DNA from: Ascidiimonas meishanensis
GTDB taxonomy: Bacteria > Bacteroidota > Bacteroidia > Flavobacteriales > Flavobacteriaceae
Direction of reading: 5' to 3'
DNA: 64,000 bases
Assembly (NCBI RefSeq): GCF_037782385.1
Contig: NZ_JBBEXD010000014.1
Span: 21,874 to 85,873 of the forward strand
The notes below the pieces were generated by a model that saw only the letters and a list, made by a program, of their open reading frames with translations, had not been told where the DNA came from and ran no database searches. Shown here piece by piece: positions 1-7,381 of this stretch. A program made the translations under genes and the position numbers. Every line of letters begins with the position of its first letter. Positions within the stretch are counted from its first letter, which is position 1.

Positions 1-2
1 AG

Positions 3-248
3 CAATGGGAACAGATTTGGATTGACAATCAGGGGCAAAATTTACATTTAAAAGGTGGTTTCCAGACGGGAAGAATGATTTTAATAAGTGATTCTTTAAC
101 TCAATCTGATGGAGGTTATCTAATTAATAGAATTACATGGACACCCTTAAAACAAGGGTGGGTAAGACAGCATTGGGAAACCAAAAAGGATAAGGGAGAA
201 TGGGTAACGGTATTTGATGGTACCTATAAACCTGTAGAAGAAGAATAA
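3..248 (+). CDS. C-terminal part of a hypothetical protein (cut by window edge)
   Basis: An open frame enters from the left edge and ends at TAA 246-248, giving about 81 residues. The tail contains a TWTPL...GWVRQHWET...WVTVFDGTYKP pattern, like the lipocalin-like or DUF1579-type proteins found in many Bacteroidota. That assignment is from memory of the pattern only. Its last 25 bases overlap tail-to-tail with the end of the PfkB kinase gene on the other strand. The N-terminus and any signal peptide lie outside the window. Confidence 0.6.
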   Translation, partial: QWEQIWIDNQGQNLHLKGGFQTGRMILISDSLTQSDGGYLINRITWTPLKQGWVRQHWETKKDKGEWVTVFDGTYKPVEEE

Positions 249-1207
249 GTTTCCCTTATAATTTGATCTGTTTCGTCTTTATTTTTAAAAACATCAAAGG
301 TTTTCCCTTGAGTTCTCATGGCGCCTAATACGTTAGCATACTGAGCCGCTTTTACAATATCTCCATAAACAGTAAAGCCATAGGCCAGCCCACCAGCAAA
401 AGAATCGCCACAACCCGTGGTATCTACTACATGATCTACAGGAACAGATGCAACCATTTGCTTATCAACAGTATCACCATCTTTTGAATAGATAAGTGCC
501 CCCCTTGAGTCTAAAGTTATATACAAAACGGAGACACCTTTTTCGAGTACATAATTAGCAAAATCATCCAGATGATCTAAATCATTCTCATCATAACTAG
601 CCTCATCAAATGTTTCATAAGGTCTATCTATCCAACAACATTGTGATTCTTCAAGGTTCATTTTAAGTACATCAATATATGGAAACCATTCATCTCTGTC
701 TTTCCAGTATCTTCTTAAACGGGCACCTTCTTCATTGACAAAAGTAGTGGGGCCATGCGCGTCAAAAATAATCATGGTTTCACTGTTTTGCTTTAAATAT
801 TTTAAAGTATCCAGTGAAACTTCAAAATCGGTTATAGGAACAAAAACAAAAGCATCTGCATCCAGAAAAGGTTCCACATCTGCTGAGGTAATAGGATGCA
901 TTTTAGCCAGTTGTTTTTCTAATCGGTTATTTTGATCTATAAACTTAAGTTCTATTTTAGTTCCTTTATTATGGTGATTATAAATCCCCGTAAGATTTAT
1001 ATTTTGATAAGGTTCAAAAACTTTTTCTATCGCTTCTTTATCTCCTTTATGAATGTGTGCAATAGGAATTACGGTGCCTTCGTTTTGTAATAATTTAGAC
1101 AAGGCAATTACTGGATGTGTAACGCAACCATACTTCTCAATCACTTCACCTTTGTGTGTGATAATAGTGTCTTTTGGAATAGGGCCAACTACTGCTATTT
1201 TATACAT
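224..1207 (-). CDS. PfkB-family carbohydrate kinase
   Basis: This 327-residue protein has a ribokinase/PfkB fold. The family signature DTTGCGDSFAGG lies near residues 262-273 and carries the catalytic Asp and the anion hole; Ala is replaced by Cys in the usual DTxGAGD. The N-terminus (VVGPIPKDTIITHKGE) fits the substrate-binding strand of sugar or nucleoside kinases. The substrate cannot be predicted. It is cytosolic and starts at ATG 1207. It lies 12 bases downstream of the DUF4197 lipoprotein gene on the same strand, so the two may be cotranscribed. Confidence 0.85.
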   Translation of the reverse strand: MYKIAVVGPIPKDTIITHKGEVIEKYGCVTHPVIALSKLLQNEGTVIPIAHIHKGDKEAIEKVFEPYQNINLTGIYNHHNKGTKIELKFIDQNNRLEKQLAKMHPITSADVEPFLDADAFVFVPITDFEVSLDTLKYLKQNSETMIIFDAHGPTTFVNEEGARLRRYWKDRDEWFPYIDVLKMNLEESQCCWIDRPYETFDEASYDENDLDHLDDFANYVLEKGVSVLYITLDSRGALIYSKDGDTVDKQMVASVPVDHVVDTTGCGDSFAGGLAYGFTVYGDIVKAAQYANVLGAMRTQGKTFDVFKNKDETDQIIRETYSSSTGL

Positions 1208-1219
1208 AATTGATTAATT

Positions 1220-1924
1220 TCAATCTTGAAGTGCAAACACCTTTCTTAAAAGATCTGTTGTTCTGGAAGATAGCTTTGTTCTAATTTCTTTTTCTTCAAC
1301 TGCAACCATCGTATAAACTCCTTCAAGCGCTTCTTTGGTAACATAATCAGAGAGGTCAGTATTTACATTATTTGTAAATGGGAGATTGTTATATTTCTGA
1401 ATCAAGTCGCTCCAAATTTTGTCGGCACCTACTTTTCCAAGAGAGTTTTTAATTATAGGATTAAACTTTCCGTATAACGGGTCTTCTGTTTTTTCAGTCA
1501 GGTAAGAGGTTGCAGCATTATCCGCACCCAGTAAGATATTTTTTGCATCCGCAAAAGTAATGTCTTTAACTGCATTCACAAAAATAGGTGTAGCTTCTTT
1601 AACAGCATCTTCTGCTGCTCTGTTAAGTAATTTAAGACCTTCGTCTGCCAATTTACCCATACCAATTCCCCTTAGAGCCTTGTCAACTTTTTGTAGTTCT
1701 TCAGGCAATACAATTTTGACGAGTTGATTTTTAAAAAAACCATCTTTTTGAGTAAGTTTAGTCACTTGTTTTTCAATCCCAAAATTGAGAGCTTGTCTTA
1801 AGCCTGACGCAATTTGATCATTACTTAAAGGGCCATTTTGTGGTAATTGATTCACCACTTGTTGCAATTCTGCACAGGATGATAAGATCAATATAAAAGA
1901 AAGGGCAAAAATTCGTTTCAGCAT
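1220..1924 (-). CDS. DUF4197 domain lipoprotein
   Basis: The product is 234 residues. It begins with a lipoprotein signal peptide (hydrophobic segment followed by LSSCAE, lipid-modified Cys at about 17). The remainder matches the DUF4197 family, recognised from blocks such as LSNDQIASGLRQALNFG, LPEELQKVDKALRGIG and AATSYL. The family is mostly helical, is found in proteobacteria and Bacteroidota, and has no established function. It is probably anchored in the envelope and is followed closely by the PfkB kinase. Confidence 0.85.
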   Translation of the reverse strand: MLKRIFALSFILILSSCAELQQVVNQLPQNGPLSNDQIASGLRQALNFGIEKQVTKLTQKDGFFKNQLVKIVLPEELQKVDKALRGIGMGKLADEGLKLLNRAAEDAVKEATPIFVNAVKDITFADAKNILLGADNAATSYLTEKTEDPLYGKFNPIIKNSLGKVGADKIWSDLIQKYNNLPFTNNVNTDLSDYVTKEALEGVYTMVAVEEKEIRTKLSSRTTDLLRKVFALQD

Positions 1925-1967
1925 AATTTAGGTATCTTTAATAGAATGATTTCAAATTTAAACTTTT

Positions 1968-2897
1968 ATGTTTAAAAATACTTTTTACCAACTCTTTATT
2001 TGTTCTATTTTTATTTTTATTGGATGTAATAGGATTCCAAATCAACAAAAACTAACACCTTATCTGGTGGTTTTGGGTACTCTTCAAGATGCAGGATATC
2101 CACATATTAATTATCCGGCAGAGTTTAAAGATACTAACAAAGCCTATTTAGTTACTTCTCTTGCATTGGTAGATGTTTCTACAAATTCTAAGTGGTTATT
2201 TGAAGCAACTCCAGATATGCCAAGGCAGTTATATGATCTAGAATCAAAACACCTAAAGTCTGATAAAATAATTGATGGCGTTTTTCTTACCCATGCGCAT
2301 ATAGGTCATTATACCGGTTTAATGTACTTTGGACGAGAAGCTATGGGAGCTAGAGCAATAGATGTATATGCAATGCCAAAAATGAAGACTTTTTTGGAAA
2401 CAAATGGTCCTTGGAGTCAATTGGTGAAATTGGAAAATATAAAAATCAACTCTTTAGAAAAAGAGAAGCCCCTGTATTTAAATAAAAAAATACAGGTTGT
2501 TCCTTTTTTAGTACCTCATAGAGATGAATATTCAGAAACGGTTGGTTATAAAATTATCGGACCCAATAAAACAGCTTTATTTATTCCTGATATTAATAAA
2601 TGGACACTTTGGGAACGCGATTTAGTTAGTGAATTGAAAAAAGTAGATGTTGCTTTTTTAGATGCCACTTTTTTGGCGGAGGGTGAAATTTCAAGGCCTA
2701 TGAGTGAAGTTCCCCATCCTTTTATCCAAGAAACAGTCTCTTTATTAGAAAATCAACCTAAATCAATCAAAGCTAAAGTGATCTTTATTCACTTTAACCA
2801 CTCTAATCCAGTGATTAAAGTCACCAATAAAAAGAGAAAACACTTGGAGAAACTAGGATTTCAGTTTGCTATCCGTGGTGCTGTTTTTCCAATTTAA
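1968..2897 (+). CDS. PqqB-like metallo-beta-lactamase-fold hydrolase, lipoprotein
   Basis: The 309-residue protein has a lipoprotein-type N-terminus (FICSIFIFIGCN). The body resembles PqqB-like metallo-beta-lactamase-fold enzymes: GTLQDAGYPH near the start, THAHIGHYTGL as the metal motif and later VPHRDEYSETVGY, FIPDINKW and LDATF. The canonical HxHxDH is HAHIGH here, with Gly in place of Asp, as also seen in PqqB-type members. No PQQ genes are nearby, so a role in PQQ synthesis is unlikely. It is probably a periplasmic hydrolase of unknown substrate, transcribed divergently from the DUF4197 gene. Confidence 0.75.
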   Translation: MFKNTFYQLFICSIFIFIGCNRIPNQQKLTPYLVVLGTLQDAGYPHINYPAEFKDTNKAYLVTSLALVDVSTNSKWLFEATPDMPRQLYDLESKHLKSDKIIDGVFLTHAHIGHYTGLMYFGREAMGARAIDVYAMPKMKTFLETNGPWSQLVKLENIKINSLEKEKPLYLNKKIQVVPFLVPHRDEYSETVGYKIIGPNKTALFIPDINKWTLWERDLVSELKKVDVAFLDATFLAEGEISRPMSEVPHPFIQETVSLLENQPKSIKAKVIFIHFNHSNPVIKVTNKKRKHLEKLGFQFAIRGAVFPI

Positions 2898-3071
2898 ATA
2901 GCGAGGCAGTTATAAGTTTGCGTAAATGACAAATTAATTTGATTTATCATTTTTTTAAACTCTTAATCAAAGAGGTTAACAGGAAATCGATGAATTGTGA
3001 ATACTCATCTATTTTTTTGTTTCTTAAACAAAGAATTACGTATACTTATACCTATTCTAATTTTAGCAGTT

Positions 3072-3947
3072 TTGAAAAAAATATTTTTACTTATTACACT
3101 TCTTAATGTGATTACGTTATATGCTATTAGTACAAGTGGTAATAGTGCTTTACTTGGTAATGAGATAATAGAAGTAAAAGAAGACTTTGATAATTCTATT
3201 ACTACAACTGTATATTTTCCAGAAGAAGAGATTAAGCTTGGAATTTTAGCAGGTAAATATATCACGGATATCACTTATGGAAACGGGGTCTGGGCATTGG
3301 TAATGAGCAAAGGAACTGGCTACACAAATCAAATATGGAGAACACGGTATGAATTTCCCGAAGATGAGATCAAAAAAGGATGGGATTCCAATAAAACAAT
3401 TACGACACTTACTTATGGTAATGGCATATGGGTTTTGGTCATGTCTCAAGGTACCGGATATTTTGAACAAATGTGGCGTACTCGAATTAATTTCCCAAAA
3501 GACGAAATTCAAAAAGGTTGGGACGCTGGAAAATATATTACAAGACTAGAGTATTGTAAAAATGTATGGGTTTTAGTGATGTCTAAAGGAACGGGTTATT
3601 CTCAACAAACCTGGGTAACAAGAACTTATTTTCCACAAAATGAAATAAAGGAAGCATGGGATGCCAATAAAACCATTACAGGACTTACTTACGGAATAGA
3701 TAGGTGGGTATTAGTAATGTCTAAAGGTACGGGGTTATATGCTCAAAGTTGGCGAACCCGTATTAAATTTCCCGAAGAAGAAATAAAAAAAGGATGGGAT
3801 GAAGACAAAACAATTTCTACTATATTTTATGGGGATGGTTTATGGGCTTTAACCCTTTCAAAAGGTACTGGTTACTACGGTCAAAGATGGCGGACACGTG
3901 CCAAATTTCCAGAAGAAGAAATAAAAAAAGGATGGAATGCAAATTAA
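3072..3947 (+). CDS. Secreted protein of 46-residue WRTR/SKGTGY repeats (DUF7477-like)
   Basis: No ATG begins this frame. GTG 2997 and TTG 3072 are possible; TTG is chosen because it gives a clean signal peptide (MKKIFLLITLLN). After a short spacer come five full 46-residue repeats and a sixth that stops after about 15 residues. The repeat consensus is FPEEEIKKGWDxNKTIT, then YGNGxWVLVMSKGTGY, ending QxWRTR. The pattern resembles the DUF7477 repeat known from the C-termini of plant casein-kinase-1-like proteins and some bacterial proteins. No catalytic residues are evident; the Trp/Gly-rich units suggest a beta-propeller or binding surface. The gene stands alone. Confidence 0.7.
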   Translation: MKKIFLLITLLNVITLYAISTSGNSALLGNEIIEVKEDFDNSITTTVYFPEEEIKLGILAGKYITDITYGNGVWALVMSKGTGYTNQIWRTRYEFPEDEIKKGWDSNKTITTLTYGNGIWVLVMSQGTGYFEQMWRTRINFPKDEIQKGWDAGKYITRLEYCKNVWVLVMSKGTGYSQQTWVTRTYFPQNEIKEAWDANKTITGLTYGIDRWVLVMSKGTGLYAQSWRTRIKFPEEEIKKGWDEDKTISTIFYGDGLWALTLSKGTGYYGQRWRTRAKFPEEEIKKGWNAN

Positions 3948-3953
3948 GTGTAT

Positions 3954-3984
3954 TAGTATCCTACTTACTTCCTGATACTATTTT
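3954..3984 (+). terminator. Probable weak terminator after the repeat protein
   Basis: A 7-bp stem (TAGTATC at 3954-3960 with GATACTA at 3974-3980) has a 13-base loop and is followed by TTTT. It lies just after the stop codon at 3947. The T-run is short. Confidence 0.4.
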
Positions 3985-4037
3985 CATTTTAAATTAAAAA
4001 AAGCAGCTTTAGACCTTAATAGGCAGCGGTGTTAGCT

Positions 4038-4071
4038 TTTGCACAAGAAGGTTAATAACACAATATATTTG
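4038..4071 (+). promoter_or_regulatory. Bacteroidota-type promoter for the S9 peptidase
   Basis: TTTG at 4038-4041 (-33 element) is separated by 22 bases from TATATTTG at 4064-4071 (-7 element, consensus TAnnTTTG). The peptidase ATG follows at 4176, leaving a 5' leader of about 100 bases. Confidence 0.6.
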
Positions 4072-4175
4072 TTAAACTTTTAAACATCTTCTAATAGTTT
4101 GTAACAAATAAGAAGTATTGAATACTAACGTAAAGAGTTTAAGATATAACAATACATAAAATCAATCCTTTAAAA

Positions 4176-6482
4176 ATGAAAAAAAATAGTTTAATAATCA
4201 TGATTGTTTTATTTGCAAGTTTTGCAGTGAGCAGTATTAAGGCACAAGAGGTAGCCGGTACTTGGAAGGGAGCTTTGGATGTTCAAGGTTCACAAATGGA
4301 GATGATATTTAATGTGGAAGAAAAAGACGGGACACTTTCTGCAACCTTAGATATTCCCGCTCAGGGAGCTAGCGGACTTCCAATGGATTCTACCATTTTT
4401 GAGAACAACCAGCTAACTATTGTATTTGCTAAGGCAGGTATTAAGTATATAGGTACTTTAAAAGACAAAAAGATGGAAGGAACCTTTTATCAAGGTCCAG
4501 CAGAATTACCTTTAACATTAGAAAAATCTAAAAAAACAATTCCTGGAAACCCTAAACTCGTTACTTCTGATATGGAATTGGAGAAATTGGCAAAAGAAGA
4601 CAAAGCTAATTATCGTTATACTGTAGAAGATTACTTTGCGAGACCTAAGGCCAGTACGTTTAGATTTTCTCCAGACGGGTCTTATATGTCTTATCGGGAA
4701 AAAGACGAAAATAAAAAGAATCATATTTATGTTAAAAACTTAAATAGTGGCGAAGTTACTCGTGTAATTGAGGAAAAAGAAGAATTAGTTCGTGGTTATG
4801 GATGGGCAAATAATAATCGTCTGGTTTATGTAATGGATAAAGGAGGTAATGAAAATTATCATTTATTTGCGGTGCACCTTGATGGAACTAACCAAAAAGA
4901 GCTAACTCCATTTGATGGGGTGCAAGTAAGTATTTTAGAGGGTTTAAAAGAAGATGAAAATCACATGATCATCTCTATGAATAAAAACAATCCACAAATA
5001 TTTGAACCTTACAAAATCAATATTGAATCAGGTGAATTAAAACAACTATTTACAAATGAGGATGTGGCTAATCCTATAGTAGGTTATAGTTTTGATAAAG
5101 ATGGGGAGTTACGTGCATACGGTAAGGTAAGAGATGGTGTTAATATAGAGATGTATTATGCCGCAGAACCAGGTGATTTTAAATTGTTAAAACAATTAAA
5201 CTGGAAAGACAACTTTAGTATCTTAGAATTTAATTATGCTACTGAAGATAAGCATGATGCTTATGTAGTATCAAATCTTGATAGTGATAAAGCAGAGATT
5301 TATCTTTATAATTTAAAAGAAGATAAAATTATCAAAAAACTCTTTTCTAACGATAAATATGATGTATCTGGTTTAGGCACCTCAAGAAATAGAGGTTATG
5401 AATTAGATTATTTCTCTTTTGAAGGAGAAAAAAATCAAATTGTTCCTGTAAGCAGTTATTATAAAAAATTACACAAAAATATTACCAAAGAATTTCCTCA
5501 ATATTCATATTCTATTGCAGATGTAACAGATGACGAGAGCAAATATTTAGTATTTCTTCAAAGTGATAAATTATACGGAGCATACTATTCGTATAATGCT
5601 AAAACAGAAAAATTTGATCTTCTCTTTAATTTAATGCCTCAATTAAAGGAAGAAGATATGTCTGAAATGAAGCCTATAAGCTTTAAGAGTAGAGACGGTC
5701 TTACAATTCATGGGTATATAACCCTCCCAAAAGCTGCATTACAAGGTCAAAAAGTTCCTTTGATTGTAAATCCACATGGAGGTCCTCAAGGTATTCGTGA
5801 TTCATGGGGGTTTAATCCAGAAGCTCAGTTATTCGCGAGTAGAGGGTATGCAACACTGCACGTTAACTTCAGAATTTCAGGAGGTTACGGAAGAAAGTTC
5901 TTAGAATCTGGATTCAAACAGATTGGTAGAAAAGCAATGGATGATGTAGAGGACGGATTGCAATATGTTATTGAACAGGGTTGGATAGATAAAGATAAAG
6001 TGGCGATCTATGGAGGTAGTCATGGTGGGTATGCAGTATTAAGAGGTCTAACTAAAACTCCAGATTTGTATGCCTGTGGTGTAGATTATGTAGGTGTATC
6101 TAATTTATTTACTTTCATGAAGACCATTCCTCCATATTGGAAACCTTATTTAAAAATTATCAAAGAGATTTGGTATGACGAAGATATTGCAGAGGAGAAA
6201 GCAATAATGGAAGAAGTATCTCCTGTATATCAAATAGATAAAATTAAAAAGCCATTAATGGTAGTGCAAGGTGCAAATGATCCTCGTGTAAATATTGATG
6301 AATCAGATCAGATAGTAAGTGCGCTAAGAGCAAAAGGTATGGATGTACCTTATATGGTTCGCTACGACGAAGGACACGGATTTGGCAAAGAAGATAACCG
6401 AGTAGCTATGTATAAGGCTATGATGGGATTCTATGCGAAACACTTGAATCAACAAGAAATTAAACAACCAATCAAGAATTAA
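4176..6482 (+). CDS. S9-family prolyl oligopeptidase-like serine peptidase with extra N-terminal domain
   Basis: The 768-residue protein has a signal peptide (ends near VSSIKAQ, residue 24). A beta-sheet domain of about 95 residues follows (GTWKGALDVQG..., ending ...ELPLTLEKS), of a kind often found before peptidase or hydrolase domains in Bacteroidota. Next come a beta-propeller region (about 140-480) and a C-terminal alpha/beta-hydrolase domain. The catalytic triad is visible: Ser615 in GGSHGG, Asp702 in GANDPRV and His734 in DEGHGF. It is probably a periplasmic exo- or oligopeptidase. It is monocistronic, with its own promoter and a strong terminator. Confidence 0.92.
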   Translation: MKKNSLIIMIVLFASFAVSSIKAQEVAGTWKGALDVQGSQMEMIFNVEEKDGTLSATLDIPAQGASGLPMDSTIFENNQLTIVFAKAGIKYIGTLKDKKMEGTFYQGPAELPLTLEKSKKTIPGNPKLVTSDMELEKLAKEDKANYRYTVEDYFARPKASTFRFSPDGSYMSYREKDENKKNHIYVKNLNSGEVTRVIEEKEELVRGYGWANNNRLVYVMDKGGNENYHLFAVHLDGTNQKELTPFDGVQVSILEGLKEDENHMIISMNKNNPQIFEPYKINIESGELKQLFTNEDVANPIVGYSFDKDGELRAYGKVRDGVNIEMYYAAEPGDFKLLKQLNWKDNFSILEFNYATEDKHDAYVVSNLDSDKAEIYLYNLKEDKIIKKLFSNDKYDVSGLGTSRNRGYELDYFSFEGEKNQIVPVSSYYKKLHKNITKEFPQYSYSIADVTDDESKYLVFLQSDKLYGAYYSYNAKTEKFDLLFNLMPQLKEEDMSEMKPISFKSRDGLTIHGYITLPKAALQGQKVPLIVNPHGGPQGIRDSWGFNPEAQLFASRGYATLHVNFRISGGYGRKFLESGFKQIGRKAMDDVEDGLQYVIEQGWIDKDKVAIYGGSHGGYAVLRGLTKTPDLYACGVDYVGVSNLFTFMKTIPPYWKPYLKIIKEIWYDEDIAEEKAIMEEVSPVYQIDKIKKPLMVVQGANDPRVNIDESDQIVSALRAKGMDVPYMVRYDEGHGFGKEDNRVAMYKAMMGFYAKHLNQQEIKQPIKN

Positions 6483-6503
6483 TGAATTCTTGAAATAAGA
6501 GTC

Positions 6504-6534
6504 AAGCCCTTGCAATTCGCAAGGGCTTTTTTTT
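6504..6534 (+). terminator. Rho-independent terminator after the S9 peptidase
   Basis: A perfect 10-bp stem (AAGCCCTTGC, 6504-6513, with GCAAGGGCTT, 6519-6528) has a 5-base loop and is followed by a run of eight T. Confidence 0.9.
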
Positions 6535-6728
6535 GTAAAAAAGTATCTTTCAGACATTGAATAAATGACGTAAAGGAGTAGTTATTTCTATAATAATAGT
6601 TCTAAATGATAGAGCCATTCTAATAAAATTTGTAAAAATTAATAGAGCTCATTAAAAATAGAAAGCACTAGAGTTTGAGTGATAATTTTTACTTTTTTCG
6701 TATTATTGTGTCTAATGTTCACTATGTT

Positions 6729-7280
6729 TTGGGAAAACAACTAGAATCAATCACAAAAGAATTACAAGAATTTATTGAACAACAGAAAATATTTTTTGTT
6801 GGCACTGCTGCGTGCGAGGGAAGAGTTAATGTGTCTCCAAAAGGTACAGATTCATTCAGGATTATTAATGCAAATAAAATTGCGTGGCTCAATTTAACAG
6901 GAAGTGGGAATGAAACAGCCGCTCATTTATTAAAGGATAGTAGAATGACGATTATATTCTGCGCTTTTGAAGGAAAGCCTTTAATATTAAGATTGTACGG
7001 CGCAGCAAAGATATATCACCACAGGGATCAGGAATTTCACCAATACATAAAACTTTTTCCCGAAAATGTAGGTTCTCGTCAAATCATAGAAATGGAGGTC
7101 GATCTAATACAAACTTCTTGTGGATATGCAGTGCCTTTTATGGATTTTAAGGAAGAACGAACCACCTTGAATTCATGGGCAGAAAAACAGGGGAAAGATA
7201 AAATTGAAGCGTATTGGGAAAATAAAAATACCACAAGCATTGATGGGTTTGAAACTCAGATTCTCAAGGATTCACCATAA
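6729..7280 (+). CDS. Pyridoxamine 5'-phosphate oxidase-family (PPOX) flavin-binding protein
   Basis: The protein matches PPOX-family blocks: IFFVGTAACEGRVNVSPKG, IAWLNLTGSGNETAAHLL and RMTIIFCAFEGKPLILRLYG, which together form the FMN-binding split barrel. There is no in-frame ATG at the start. TTG 6675, GTG 6708 and TTG 6729 are possible. I favour 6729, which gives MGKQLESITKELQEF, the usual N-terminal pattern of this subfamily (183 residues). The physiological substrate is unknown. It differs from the second PPOX protein at 21851-22393. Confidence 0.8.
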   Translation: MGKQLESITKELQEFIEQQKIFFVGTAACEGRVNVSPKGTDSFRIINANKIAWLNLTGSGNETAAHLLKDSRMTIIFCAFEGKPLILRLYGAAKIYHHRDQEFHQYIKLFPENVGSRQIIEMEVDLIQTSCGYAVPFMDFKEERTTLNSWAEKQGKDKIEAYWENKNTTSIDGFETQILKDSP

Positions 7281-7381
7281 AGCAAATGGAATTTAAATAT
7301 AGTCATAGACTGCAAGTGATTCTTCTTGATTATTATTAATCCAACTGGTGCAGATAGATCATTTAAAATTACCTTTATAAT

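Noticed and set aside
1968..2897. PQQ biosynthesis gene
   Set aside because: No pqqA, C, D or E is nearby and the protein is a lipoprotein; only the fold and motif resemble PqqB.
3200..3945. Regular DNA repeats as a CRISPR or satellite
   Set aside because: The period is 138 bases and follows codons, with substitutions mainly at third positions; it is a protein repeat.
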